Source: Mesorhizobium sp. (lineage in GTDB: Bacteria > Pseudomonadota > Alphaproteobacteria > Rhizobiales > Rhizobiaceae). Taken from it: DNA of 64,000 bases. The DNA lies in assembly GCF_023954305.1 (NCBI RefSeq), contig NZ_JAMLIG010000001.1, forward strand, positions 1,426,001 to 1,490,000, written 5' to 3'. Positions 26,146-35,386 of this stretch are shown one piece after another. Numbering within the stretch: position 1 is the first letter of the stretch; the number at the start of each line of letters is the position of its first letter. The notes under the pieces were generated by a model. The model saw only the letters and a list, made by a program, of their open reading frames with translations. It made no database searches and had not been told where the DNA came from. Both the position numbers and the translations under genes were made by a program.

Positions 26146-26819
26146 AACTGTCGATGAATACGGACTTCACCAAGATGCCGCGCGCCGGCAGCGTCGTCCG
26201 CGCCGCCGATCTCGGACCGGATCGGGTCATCCCCTTCGATCTGGCCGTGCTCGACCACGAGGAGCGGCACCTGCGCCGGCGCGTCGTCGAACTCGTCCAC
26301 GGCGACAAGATCCTGGTGGATCTGGCCGAGCCGGTGCACCTCGACAATCACGACGTGCTGGTGCTGGACGACGGACGGCATGCGGAGATCATCGCGGCGG
26401 AGGAGGACGTCTACGACATCCGCGCAACGAGCCCGGTGCACCTGGCCGAGCTCGCCTGGCACATCGGCAACCGGCATCTCGCAGCGCAGATCGAGGAAGA
26501 CCGCATCCTCATCCTGCGCGACCACGTCATCAAGGCGATGCTGGAAGGGCTGGGCGCGACCGTGACGGAGGTGTCCGAGCCGTTCCACCCCGTGCGAGGC
26601 GCCTATGCCGGCCATTCGCACGGCCACGGCCCGCAGCCCGACGCCTACGGGCGGATGCCGGGCGATTCGCATTATGGTCATAGCCACGGACCGGGCGAGC
26701 ATCACCATCACGGCCACGAGCACCACGATCATGGCCACGGGCACGGCCATCATGATGGCAAGCCGGACAAGTTCGGCCGCATGCCCGGCGACCCGCACTA
26801 CGGCCATAACCATGCCTGA
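26142..26819 (+). CDS. ureE: Urease accessory protein UreE with extended His-rich tail
   Basis: Encodes 225 residues. The UreE core ends near residue 155 with HLAELAWHIGNRHLAAQIEEDRILILRDHVI. The C-terminal 65 residues hold over 20 histidines and two copies of a GRMPGDxHYGHxH motif, one before and one after the HHHHGHEHHDHGHGHGHH run. UreE binds Ni2+ and delivers it to UreG. The repeat-flanked tail is longer than usual and suggests nickel storage. GAGGTCC precedes the start; an in-frame ATG at 26154 is the alternative. Confidence 0.95.
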   Translation: MKLSMNTDFTKMPRAGSVVRAADLGPDRVIPFDLAVLDHEERHLRRRVVELVHGDKILVDLAEPVHLDNHDVLVLDDGRHAEIIAAEEDVYDIRATSPVHLAELAWHIGNRHLAAQIEEDRILILRDHVIKAMLEGLGATVTEVSEPFHPVRGAYAGHSHGHGPQPDAYGRMPGDSHYGHSHGPGEHHHHGHEHHDHGHGHGHHDGKPDKFGRMPGDPHYGHNHA

Positions 26820-27477
26820 CGGCCAGGCGGGCCTTCTGCGCCTGCTTGCGTGGCTGTCACCGGCCTTCCCCGTCGGGTCGTTCAGCTACAGCCACGGGCT
26901 GGAGACGGCGGCACATCTCGACTTCGTCAAGGATGCCGCGACCCTGCGCGGCTGGCTGGTGGACCTCGTCGAGCGTGGGTCAGCGTGGAACGACGCGGTG
27001 CTGTTCGCCGAGGCGCACCGGCGCATTTCGGCCGCCGGCGACCTGGCCGAGCTCTGCGACCTTGCCGAAGCGTTGGCCGGCTCGCGCGAGCGGCACATGG
27101 AGACGATGCTTCAGGGTTCCGCATTCCTCAAGGCCGCGGCCGCATGGCCGCACGAGGCATTGCCGGCGCTTCCCGCCGAGTGCGCCTATCCCGTCGCAGT
27201 CGGCGCGCTCGCCAGTGCGCACGGAATCGAGCCCGGCCCGGCGCTCGCAGCCTTCCTGCAGGCCTTCTTGTCCAACCAGATCCAGGCCGCGATCCGGCTC
27301 GGCGTCATCGGCCAGACCGACGCGACGGCGACGCTGGCTACGCTCGAACCGGTGATCGCCAGGACCGCCGCCCGCGCGGCGCAGTCTTCCCTTGACGATC
27401 TGGGCTCGGCGACGATGATGGGGGAGATCGCTGCGATGCAGCATGAGACGCATTATTCGAGGCTGTTCAGGACGTGA
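26812..27477 (+). CDS. ureF: Urease accessory protein UreF
   Basis: Encodes 221 residues. LLAWLSPAFPVGSFSYSHGLETA is the family signature; FLQAFLSNQIQAAIRLGVIGQTD and MQHETHYSRLFRT follow at the C-terminus. UreF acts as a GTPase regulator for UreG and is part of the UreDFG complex. The start overlaps ureE by 8 bp and the stop overlaps the DUF3995 gene. Confidence 0.96.
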   Translation: MPDGQAGLLRLLAWLSPAFPVGSFSYSHGLETAAHLDFVKDAATLRGWLVDLVERGSAWNDAVLFAEAHRRISAAGDLAELCDLAEALAGSRERHMETMLQGSAFLKAAAAWPHEALPALPAECAYPVAVGALASAHGIEPGPALAAFLQAFLSNQIQAAIRLGVIGQTDATATLATLEPVIARTAARAAQSSLDDLGSATMMGEIAAMQHETHYSRLFRT

Positions 27478-27913
27478 CGACGATCCTCGCAAGCGCCATT
27501 GCCGTGGTCCTCTTCGCGATTGCGGCGCTTCACGCCTATTGGGGCGTTGGCGGCGTGTGGCCGGGCAGCGACGCCAGATCCTGCGCCCGAACCGTCGGCG
27601 GCTTTCCCGGAGCGACCGCCATGCCGGGCCCCGCCGCATGCTTCGCGGTCGCCGCGGCTATCCTCGTCGTCGCCATCGTCGCGCTCGCTCAGGCCGGCTT
27701 GATCCGCTTGCCGCTGCCGCCCGTTGCGATCACGACCGCCACGTTCGGTGCGGCGCTGGTGTTCGTGGCGCGCGGCATCGCCGGCTACACCGCCGCGTGG
27801 CGCCGGCTGACGCCGGAACAGCCTTTCGCGGCGCTCGACATGCGCTACTATTCGCCGCTGAGCCTCGCCATCGGCGTCGGGCTTCTGGCGCTTCTCGCAA
27901 AGGAAACAGCCGA

Positions 27914-27917
<4 letters not shown>
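27474..27917 (+). CDS. DUF3995 membrane protein
   Basis: Encodes 147 residues with four membrane spans. ALHAYWGVGGVWPG near the N-terminus is the DUF3995 marker. The start is a GTG at 27474 overlapping the ureF stop, and the stop overlaps ureG, so it is coupled to both. Function unknown; being locked between ureF and ureG is notable. Confidence 0.82.
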
Positions 27918-28552
<635 letters not shown>

Positions 28553-28573
28553 GTCCGGCTGCCGGGCACTTGT

Positions 28574-28610
28574 CCTTCTCCCCTTGAGGGAGAAGGTGCC
28601 CCGAAGGGGC
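28574..28610. repeat. Palindromic repeat after ureG
   Basis: A 9-bp hairpin (CCTTCTCCC at 28574-28582 with GGGAGAAGG at 28588-28596) is followed by GCCCC-GAA-GGGGC (28598-28610). This class of palindrome is common in Rhizobiales spacers. It may act as a factor-dependent transcription end for the urease operon. No T-run follows. Confidence 0.7.
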
Positions 28611-28622
28611 GGATGAGGGGAG

Positions 28623-28787
28623 TTAAGTGCCGGGGACAGTTTACTTTTTTCCGCAGAAGGGCGCGGCCCGTGCGAGGTTTGCGCGGGCGGCTGAGGGAAT
28701 TAAGTGCTGGGGACAGTTTACTTTTTTCCGCACGAGGGCGTCGCCCGTGCGAGGTTCGCGCGGGCGGAAACAAAGTAAACTGTCCCC
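28623..28787. repeat. REP/REPIN-like element: two direct copies plus one inverted
   Basis: A unit beginning TTAAGTGC and containing GGGGACAGTTTACTTT occurs at 28623-28654 and again at 28700-28731, 77 bases apart. The flanking GC-rich part is also repeated. An inverted copy ending AAAGTAAACTGTCCCC is at 28764-28787 and can pair with copy two over at least 16 bp. This layout matches REP sequences mobilised by RAYT (TnpA-REP) transposases; none is in the window. Confidence 0.75.
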
Positions 28788-28796
28788 TGAGGATCT

Positions 28797-29219
28797 CTAC
28801 GACGTGTCGCGGAATTCGACCGGCGAGAAGACCGCGTTTCGAAGCCTCCAGGCGAATGCGTCGAGGCCGCGGAGTGGGTTGACCTCGTCACCGGCCTCGT
28901 CCACTGCCTGATCCTGCCGCCAGGCCGCAACGCGCCGGAGATAGGCGGCAATGCCGCTGATGACCGCCGCCAGCGCGCGCAGCGAGGCGGCGATGTCGAG
29001 CGCGTCGGCCGGCCCGGTGCCGTAGCGGACGTTCGGCAAGGCGGGCGACCAGAGCCGGCCGGCCCTATTCCATGTCGAGCCCGCGACGAACTCCCGCGCG
29101 ATCACGTCGGCCTGCCGGGCGGCCCACAGCACGCTGAAGCGGACCCAGGGGCTGTCGCCGGCGGCTTTTTCTGCGAGGGCTGCGAGCGCAAGCAGGGTCG
29201 AGACGATGCTGACCAGCAC
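28797..29219 (-). CDS. Hypothetical protein, doubtful
   Basis: Would encode about 140 residues from a GTG at 29219 that follows AAGGGG by seven bases. The product begins with a hydrophobic stretch (VSIVSTLLALAALAEKAA) and has plausible amphipathic helices and codon use. No family recognised. It lies between two repeat blocks, so it could be a decayed gene. The frame stays open upstream to 29639 but that part is repeat-derived. Confidence 0.4.
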   Translation of the reverse strand: MLVSIVSTLLALAALAEKAAGDSPWVRFSVLWAARQADVIAREFVAGSTWNRAGRLWSPALPNVRYGTGPADALDIAASLRALAAVISGIAAYLRRVAAWRQDQAVDEAGDEVNPLRGLDAFAWRLRNAVFSPVEFRDTS

Positions 29220-29822
29220 CTCCTGTCCCCTTCCTGTCTCCGCCTTTCCCCTCACCGCCGGCTCCTTTGCGTCGCACCGCGGCCAATGATGCGGCAAGGC
29301 GGAAAGGGCGTGGATAAAAAAGTGAATGGCGACTGGCGAATGGTGAATGGAAACAGAGGGTTGGCGGCGAAAGGCAATTTTTTCCGGGGGCGATCGATGC
29401 ACGGGGGAGCCTCTATCTCCCCCTCGGGGGATATCTCGCGGCCGTCTTCCCGGCGGCCGGAGGCCAGCCGGGAACCATTGATCGCCGGCAAATGGAATGC
29501 AGTCGGTCATGCATCGGAGGCAGGCGTTTTCGGCGTGTGTCCGGAGAGAAGAATGGATACCGGCTGGCCTCCGGCCGCCGGCATGAGGGAGGTGTAGGGG
29601 TGCGAAACGGCCCGGGGCCGGGCCCGGTGCCTGCGGCACCTCCCGTCCGTTCGACGGCTATGAAAGGTCCACTGGACCTTCCTGTTTGCCTTTGGCGAAC
29701 CAGCGCCCGGGGCGGGTCCCGGTGCCTGCGGCACCTCCCGCCCGTTCGACGGCTATGAAAGGTCCACTGGACCTTTCATTTCGCCTTTGGCGAACCGCCG
29801 TCTCACCCCCCATATTGAGCGC
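29220..29822. other. Gene-free spacer rich in repeats
   Basis: About 600 bases without an accepted gene. The left half has a short AT-rich patch (29305-29395) and a GGCCGGAGGCCAGCCGG-like palindromic region. The right half is the tandem repeat at 29614-29800. Confidence 0.5.
29614..29800. repeat. Tandem duplication of a 95-bp palindromic repeat
   Basis: Two near-identical units, offset 95 bases (CCCGGTGCCTGCGGCACC at 29623 and 29718). Each contains the palindrome GGTCCACTGGACC. In the second copy it extends to a perfect 23-bp palindrome at 29756-29778, while the first is interrupted by substitutions. Both units end in GCCTTTGGCGAACC. It ends just upstream of the M48 protease gene. Confidence 0.8.
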
Positions 29823-30917
29823 ATGAACGAACCTCTACGCCTCGACCGAGTCCAGCAGCTGCGCTCCAGCGCGCGCAACACGATCCATACCTGGCTGCTC
29901 GGCGCGGCCAGCCTGCTGCTGCTGACGGCCACGGCCTACGCGCTGGCCGGTGGGCTGGGGATCGTCTACGCGATCGTCTTCGGCGCGGTGACGACCTATC
30001 TCGCCCGCCGCGTCAGCCCCAAGGTGGTGCTGCAGATGTATAAGGCGCAGCCGGTGTCGCGCGCCGGATTTCCGGTCGGCGTCGACATCGTCGAGACGCT
30101 GGCGCGCCGCGCCGGGCTTGCCAATCCGCCCAAGCTCTATGTCGTGCCGTCGAAGCTGATGAACGCCTTCGCGGTCGGCCGGCGGGAGGATTCGGCAATT
30201 GCCATCACCGATGCGCTGGCCCGCGGCCTGAGCGTGCGCGAACTCGCCGGCGTGCTCGCCCACGAGATCAGCCATATCGCCAACGAGGATCTGAAGGTGA
30301 TGGCCTTCGCCGACATGGTGTCGCGCTTCACCTCGCTCTGGTCGACCTTCGGCCTCTTCGCCCTGTTCTTCAATCTCTTCGGCATGGCCGGCGGCGGCGA
30401 GGCGATGGTGCCGTGGCCGGCGGTGGCGCTGCTGGTCTCTGCGCCGACCCTCGGCGGCTTGCTGCAGCTTGCCCTGTCGCGGACCCGCGAGTTCGACGCC
30501 GACCTGCACGCGGCGGTGCTGACCGGCGATCCTGACGGGCTTGCCTCGGCGCTGCGCCGGCTCGAGAAGGTTCAGGGCGTCTATTGGGAAAGCCTGATGC
30601 TGCCTGGCAGCCGCACCCCGGTGCCTTCCGTGCTGCGTACCCATCCGGCGACCGAGGAGCGCGTCGCCCGGCTGATGGCGCTTAAGCACGGCGCGGCGGT
30701 CGATTTCGGGCCGGACGGGCCTGCGATGCCGCCGATCAAGACTCGTCCCAGCATCGTGCCGCATATCCACCCGCGCCATCCCGACATCGCGGCGCTGATG
30801 CCGCTCGAGGCGATGGAGATGCCCGAGGCGCCCGACGCGTCGGCCTGTCCGGGCGGGCTCGTCGACGCCGACGGCAAGCCGCGCATCCGCCCGCTGCGCG
30901 GCGGAATATTCTTCTGA
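29823..30917 (+). CDS. M48-family zinc metalloprotease, HtpX-like
   Basis: Encodes 364 residues. Two N-terminal membrane spans (about 24-42 and 44-60) precede the catalytic domain. The zinc motif is HEISH (His147, Glu148, His151), and SRTREFDADLHA supplies the third ligand Glu. Two more spans lie between them (about 170-190 and 205-225). A Pro-rich C-terminal tail of about 80 residues is longer than in HtpX and may be cytoplasmic. Likely role: quality control of membrane proteins. Confidence 0.88.
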   Translation: MNEPLRLDRVQQLRSSARNTIHTWLLGAASLLLLTATAYALAGGLGIVYAIVFGAVTTYLARRVSPKVVLQMYKAQPVSRAGFPVGVDIVETLARRAGLANPPKLYVVPSKLMNAFAVGRREDSAIAITDALARGLSVRELAGVLAHEISHIANEDLKVMAFADMVSRFTSLWSTFGLFALFFNLFGMAGGGEAMVPWPAVALLVSAPTLGGLLQLALSRTREFDADLHAAVLTGDPDGLASALRRLEKVQGVYWESLMLPGSRTPVPSVLRTHPATEERVARLMALKHGAAVDFGPDGPAMPPIKTRPSIVPHIHPRHPDIAALMPLEAMEMPEAPDASACPGGLVDADGKPRIRPLRGGIFF

Positions 30918-30985
30918 AGGCTCGCCTGACATATTCGTGATCCGAGGTTAACCGGCCGATATTGGTTTTCGGGCATCCTGCCGGC

Positions 30986-32080
30986 ATGCAAAGCGCTGCC
31001 GCCGAACGCTCCCGGGTCGCCTGGGTCGACGTCGCCAAGGGCATCTGCATCATCATGGTGGTGATGGTGCATGCCACCCTCGGCGTCGAACTTGCCGTCG
31101 GCGAGAGGGGTTGGATGCATTATGCGGTCGCCTTCGCACGGCCGTTCCGCATGCCCGACTTCTTCCTGATCTCCGGCCTGTTCCTCGGCCTCGTCATCGA
31201 CCGGCCGTGGCTGCGCTATCTCGACCACAAGGTCGTCCACTTCGCCTATTTCTACGTGCTGTGGCTGACCATCCAGTTCGCCTTCAAGGCGCCGGGCATG
31301 GCCATGGAGGAGGGGCTCGCGGCCGCGCTGGCGAACTATCTCGTCGCCTTCGTCCAGCCCTTCGGCACGCTGTGGTTCGTCTACCTGCTGCCGATCTTCT
31401 TCGTCTTCACGCGGCTGGTGAGGAACGTGCCGGTCTGGCTGGTGCTGGCCTGGGCGGCCGGGCTCGAAATCCTGCCGGTCGCCACCGGCTCTGTCGTCTT
31501 CGACGAGTTCTGCGCCCGCTTCGTCTATTTCTACGCGGGCTATGCGCTGGCGGCGAACGTCTTCCGCATCGCTGACTGGTTCGCGGCCAACCCCTCCAGG
31601 ACCGTGGTGCTTCTGGCGCTCTGGGCGCCGGTGAACGCGCTGCTGGTCTTCACGCCGGCGCCGGCGGCACTTGCCGCCTATCTGCAGCCCGATCTCGGCA
31701 ACACCGGCGCGCAGGGCGGGCTCGCCGAACTGCCTTTCCTGTCGCTGGCGCTCGGGTCGCTCGGCCTTCTCGCCGTGGTCGCAGTCTCCGTTCTGCTCTC
31801 CGGCCGGCGCTGGACGGAATGGCTGCGCTGGCTGGGGGCGCACTCGATCGTCGTCTACCTCGCCTTCTTCCTGCCGATGGCCACCGCGCGCGTTGTGCTG
31901 CTCAAGACCGGCCTCATCGCCGACATCGGCACGGTCTCGCTGATCGTCACGATCGTGGCCGTTGCGGGGCCCGTCGTGCTTTACGGCCTCGTCAAATGGA
32001 GCGGCTACGGATCGTTCCTGTTCGAGCGCCCGGACTGGGCGCATGTCGACACGCCGGCCAAGGTGCGGGCGGCAGCCTAG
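30986..32080 (+). CDS. Acyltransferase family 3 membrane protein
   Basis: Encodes 364 residues with about ten membrane spans. VAWVDVAKGICIIMVVMVHA is the signature opening of acyltransferase-3/fucose-4-O-acetylase-like proteins, with the catalytic His in MVHA. RPFRMPDFFLISGLFL follows. Such enzymes O-acetylate or succinylate surface glycans. The stop codon TAG (32078-32080) is part of the terminal inverted repeat of the adjoining mobile element. Confidence 0.85.
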   Translation: MQSAAAERSRVAWVDVAKGICIIMVVMVHATLGVELAVGERGWMHYAVAFARPFRMPDFFLISGLFLGLVIDRPWLRYLDHKVVHFAYFYVLWLTIQFAFKAPGMAMEEGLAAALANYLVAFVQPFGTLWFVYLLPIFFVFTRLVRNVPVWLVLAWAAGLEILPVATGSVVFDEFCARFVYFYAGYALAANVFRIADWFAANPSRTVVLLALWAPVNALLVFTPAPAALAAYLQPDLGNTGAQGGLAELPFLSLALGSLGLLAVVAVSVLLSGRRWTEWLRWLGAHSIVVYLAFFLPMATARVVLLKTGLIADIGTVSLIVTIVAVAGPVVLYGLVKWSGYGSFLFERPDWAHVDTPAKVRAAA

Positions 32081-32351
32081 ACCGTTTCATGGTTAGATGG
32101 AAACGGCTCTGTTTCCTCGATGGCGAGGCGATCCGCCAGGAAGGCGGTGCAGGCCGTGCTGGTGGCACGGCCCAGTCCGCCTGACACCGCGGTCGCCCGC
32201 CAGCGGGAAACCCTTCGGGCCGGGTGAATTCGGGCCAAATCCTTCGGTCTTCGGACTTGGCCGTGCCACCAGCACGACCGCGCCGAAGACCTCGACCTTG
32301 GCCCGAATTCCCTCCGGCAGAGCGATTCCATCTAACCATAAAACGGTCTAG
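32077..32351. mobile_element. MITE-like non-autonomous element, 275 bp
   Basis: Terminal inverted repeats of 26 nt (32077-32102 and 32326-32351) differ at one position and begin CTAGACCGTTT. Inside, CGTGCTGGTGGCACGGCC (32155-32172) pairs perfectly with 32259-32276, and GAATTCGGGCC (32226-32236) with 32300-32310. No transposase is encoded. A target-site duplication was not clear. The left end overlaps the stop of the acyltransferase gene. Confidence 0.8.
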
Positions 32352-32431
32352 AGCGGCGTTGGATTTCGAAACCAATGCCGGCTTGATGTAACAAACTCCC
32401 TTGCAGACTCATCGCCTGCGAGGTCGGCCTT

Positions 32432-32565
32432 CCCCCACTCCGGCCCTTCGGGCCACCTACCCCCCCTCCGGAGGGAGAGGAAGGAGCTTGCCATCGGTCG
32501 CTCGCGATTTCCTCTCCCCCGTCGAGCGGGGGAGAGGTGGCTGCCGAAGGCAGACGGAGTGGGGG
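32432..32565. repeat. Palindromic intergenic repeat before phnN
   Basis: Ends CCCCCACTCCG (32432-32442) and CGGAGTGGGGG (32555-32565) are inverted copies. Inside are GGCCC-TTC-GGGCC and a 10-bp hairpin CCTCTCCCCC/GGGGGAGAGG (32511-32537). It lies past the 3' end of phnN and next to the MITE-like element. Confidence 0.75.
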
Positions 32566-32614
32566 TCGACATGAGCCGGAACCCATGCGCGATTGTCCTG
32601 CCTGCAGCGAAAGC

Positions 32615-33217
32615 TCAGGGCTTCGGAGCGAGCGCCTGGTTGATCGCCGCGACGAACCGGCCGACGGCCGCGTTAAGGTCCCCGCCATTGTCGATGCGCA
32701 CGATGTCGTTGCCCGCGAGGCTGATGCCGGGATCACGCGAGATGCGCGCGGCGATCGCCTCGCCGCTCTCGCGGCCGCGGCGGGCGATGCGCGCGGCGAG
32801 GATGTCCGGATCGGCGAAGACATGGACCGGGACGACATGGCGATAGCGGCGGCGCAGGAGCGGCAACACGGCGCGCGAGACGTTGGCCACCACCGCGCGC
32901 CCGTCGCGGATCGCCACGTCGACGCTTGCCGGCAGGCCATAGTCGAGGCCGTGCGCCTTCCAGCACAGCGCAAAGGCGTCCTCGGCCTCTGCCGCGGCAA
33001 AATCCTCGGGACTCATCGTCTCGTGGTCTTCCGCCGTGCTGTCGGCGGCGCGGGTGACGATCCGGCGCACGAAGAATATGCGGTCCGTGTCGGCGCGGCT
33101 GCGCGCCCCGTCGATCAGCGTATCCTTGCCCGCCCCGCTCGGACCCATCACCGCGACGAAGGCGCCCGGGCCGAGCGGCTGCGCGTCCAGACGCGGCAGG
33201 GGCGCGGCCTGCGTCAT
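32615..33217 (-). CDS. phnN: Ribose 1,5-bisphosphate phosphokinase PhnN
   Basis: Encodes 200 residues of the guanylate-kinase-like PhnN family. The P-loop is GPSGAGKDT (25-33), followed by FVRRIVTRAADSTAEDHETMSPEDF and CWKAHGLDYGLP. PhnN phosphorylates ribose 1,5-bisphosphate to PRPP at the end of C-P lyase phosphonate breakdown. The start overlaps the DUF1045 gene by 4 bp. None of the C-P lyase core genes (phnG-M) is in the window. Confidence 0.93.
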   Translation of the reverse strand: MTQAAPLPRLDAQPLGPGAFVAVMGPSGAGKDTLIDGARSRADTDRIFFVRRIVTRAADSTAEDHETMSPEDFAAAEAEDAFALCWKAHGLDYGLPASVDVAIRDGRAVVANVSRAVLPLLRRRYRHVVPVHVFADPDILAARIARRGRESGEAIAARISRDPGISLAGNDIVRIDNGGDLNAAVGRFVAAINQALAPKP

Positions 33218-33921
33218 GCGAAGCGCCGCTCGGGGCCGGTTCCGACCGGATGGGACGACCAGACGATGAACGGCCCGCCGGAATCCGGCTCGACGAAGAC
33301 GGCGAGCGTGTCGACGGCGAGCGGCGAGCCGATGATGTCGCCGAAATGCGCCTCGATCGCCTCCCGGACCCGTGCAACGTCCGGACCGGCGACCCGGCCG
33401 GTCAGCGTCATGTGGAAGCGGAAGCAGTCGAGCACGTAGGGGTAGCCCCAGCGCTGCAGGTGGCCGAGTTCGCGCGGCGACAGTGCGTCGGGATTGCGCC
33501 GCGCCAGGTCGGTGTCCGACAGAGGCGCGCGGAAGCGGTCGAAATGCTGCACGATTTCGGCCGCGAATGCTTCCAGTTCGCCGCTGCGTTCCGCCGGCAC
33601 CAGCGCGAAGAAGCCGTCGATCTGCTTCAGCGCCAGGCGGGCGATGACCGGCGGCGTCGCGGCGGCGGCGAACGCGTCGATGGCGCCGGCCAGCCCCTGT
33701 TCGCTCTCGCCGGGCGCCAGCCGGAACGGCGCCTTCAGCGTCGCGTGGAAGCCGTAACGGCGCGCCGACGCCGTATGATAGGCGACTTCACCGGCGGTGA
33801 GCGGTCCCGAGGCGACGGGCGCCGACTTTTCGCCGGTGAAGGCGTCGCGGCCGAGCCAGGCGGCGGCCTTTTTCGCGAGCCCGCTGTGCTCGGGCGGAGT
33901 GTAGTAGATCGCATAACGCAT
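33214..33921 (-). CDS. DUF1045 phosphonate-associated 2H phosphoesterase-like protein
   Basis: Encodes 235 residues. Two H-x-T/S motifs of the 2H phosphoesterase fold are seen: His59-x-Thr61 in GFHATLKAPF and His170-x-Thr172 in FHMTLTG. DUF1045 proteins accompany phnN and phnM in Rhizobiales and probably act on a cyclic ribose phosphate intermediate. Coupled to phnN by an ATGA overlap. The start at 33921 is fixed by the MRYAIYYTPP opening. Confidence 0.9.
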   Translation of the reverse strand: MRYAIYYTPPEHSGLAKKAAAWLGRDAFTGEKSAPVASGPLTAGEVAYHTASARRYGFHATLKAPFRLAPGESEQGLAGAIDAFAAAATPPVIARLALKQIDGFFALVPAERSGELEAFAAEIVQHFDRFRAPLSDTDLARRNPDALSPRELGHLQRWGYPYVLDCFRFHMTLTGRVAGPDVARVREAIEAHFGDIIGSPLAVDTLAVFVEPDSGGPFIVWSSHPVGTGPERRFA

Positions 33922-34127
33922 CGGATTTCCTCGCCTGACCGGCCGAAATAGGTGATTTGCATGACAGTTTGACGAAGCGGAAGCCGGCCGACAGATAAAT
34001 CGGCTAAGCGAAAGCGGCGGCGCCGATGCCCACCGGCACACGGCGAAGTGACTTTTTGCAGCAGCAACGTGCGTTGACGCTTTCCGGCCGGGGCGCGCAC
34101 AAGCGGGTATCTATTCGGGAGGTTGCC
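33922..34127. other. Divergent intergenic region
   Basis: A 206-base spacer between the phnN/DUF1045 unit and the YnjBCD-type operon. No PhoB box was recognised by eye. Confidence 0.35.
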
Positions 34128-35348
34128 TTGAGGTTGCTGCTGTCCGCCGCCGTATCGCTGCTCGCTCTGTCGGGCTTCGCATTCGCCGCCGATCCGGACC
34201 CGGCGAAGTGGGACGAGGTATTGAAAGACGCGAAGGGCGAGACGGTCTACTGGAACGCCTGGGGCGGGGCCGAGAACATCAACGCCTATATCGAGTGGGC
34301 CGGCACAGAGATCGAGAAGCGTTACGGCGTCAAGCTCGTCCACGTGAAGGTGGACGATGCCGCCAAGGCGGTGGGCACGGTGCTGGCGGAAAAGGCCGCC
34401 GGCAGGACCGAGGGCGGCGCCGTCGACCTCATCTGGATCAATGGCGAGAATTTTGCCTCGATGAAGCGCGAGGGGCTGCTGATGTCGCCCGGCTGGGCCG
34501 AGAAGCTGCCCAACTGGCGCTATGTCGACATCGACAACAAGCCGACGATCCGCACCGACTTCACCATTCCCGTCGAAGGGCTGGAAAGCCCGTGGGGCAT
34601 GGCCAAGCTCGTCTTCTTCCACGATTCGGCGAAGACCGACCCGGCGGCCATGCCGAAATCGGCCGACGACCTGCTCGCCTGGGCCAAGGCCCATCCCGGC
34701 CGCTTCACCTACCCCCAGCCGCCGGACTTCATCGGCTCGTCCTTCCTCAAGCAGGTGCTGGCCGAGAAGATCGCCGACCGCGCGCTGCTGCGGAAGCCGG
34801 TCGACGAGGCGAGCTTCGCCGAGGCGTCGAAGCCGCTGTTCGACTATCTCGACCAGCTTAACCCGCTGCTCTGGCGCTCGGGAAAGGCCTTTCCGCAGAA
34901 CTATCCGGCGATGAAGCAGCTGCTCGCCGATTACGAGGTCGACATCATTTTCGCCTTCAACCCGTCGGAAGCCTCGAGCGCGATCGCGGCGGGGGAGTTG
35001 CCGGACACTGTCCGCTCCTTCACCTTTCCGGGCGGCACGCTGGCGAACACCCATTTCGTCGCGATCCCGTTCAACGCCGCCGCCAAGGCCGGCGCGCTGG
35101 TGCTCGCCGATTTCCTGATCTCGCCGGAGGCGCAAGCGCGCAAGCAGGACCCGAAGGTGTGGGGCGACCCGACGGTGCTTGGCATCGACAAATTGCCCGA
35201 GGCGGACAAGGCCGCCTTCGCCGCGCTCGACCTCGGCGTGGCGACGCTGAAGCCGGAAGAGCTCGGCCCCGCACTCGACGAGCCGCATCCGAGCTGGATG
35301 GAGCGGATCGAAATGGAGTGGAAGCGGCGCTATGGGGCGGCGAATTGA
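34128..35348 (+). CDS. YnjB-type ABC transporter substrate-binding protein
   Basis: Encodes 406 residues from a TTG at 34128 that follows GGGAGG (34117-34122) at ideal spacing. A signal peptide ends at SGFAFAADP. The mature protein opens KGETVYWNAWGGAENINAYIEW, typical of YnjB, and contains VDLIWINGENFASMKREGLL. The ligand of this family is not established. The downstream permease gene is separated by a long palindromic repeat. Confidence 0.88.
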   Translation: MRLLLSAAVSLLALSGFAFAADPDPAKWDEVLKDAKGETVYWNAWGGAENINAYIEWAGTEIEKRYGVKLVHVKVDDAAKAVGTVLAEKAAGRTEGGAVDLIWINGENFASMKREGLLMSPGWAEKLPNWRYVDIDNKPTIRTDFTIPVEGLESPWGMAKLVFFHDSAKTDPAAMPKSADDLLAWAKAHPGRFTYPQPPDFIGSSFLKQVLAEKIADRALLRKPVDEASFAEASKPLFDYLDQLNPLLWRSGKAFPQNYPAMKQLLADYEVDIIFAFNPSEASSAIAAGELPDTVRSFTFPGGTLANTHFVAIPFNAAAKAGALVLADFLISPEAQARKQDPKVWGDPTVLGIDKLPEADKAAFAALDLGVATLKPEELGPALDEPHPSWMERIEMEWKRRYGAAN

Positions 35349-35386
35349 GCTGGCGGGTCGATCTTTCGTGACGCCGAGTTCCGTCA

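Noticed and set aside
28623..28787. Direct repeats considered as a CRISPR array
   Set aside because: Only two direct copies plus an inverted one, near-identical spacer-like parts and no cas genes.
29220..29639. N-terminal extension of the hypothetical gene at 28797-29219
   Set aside because: The upstream part of the frame runs through repeat sequence and has shadow-like composition.
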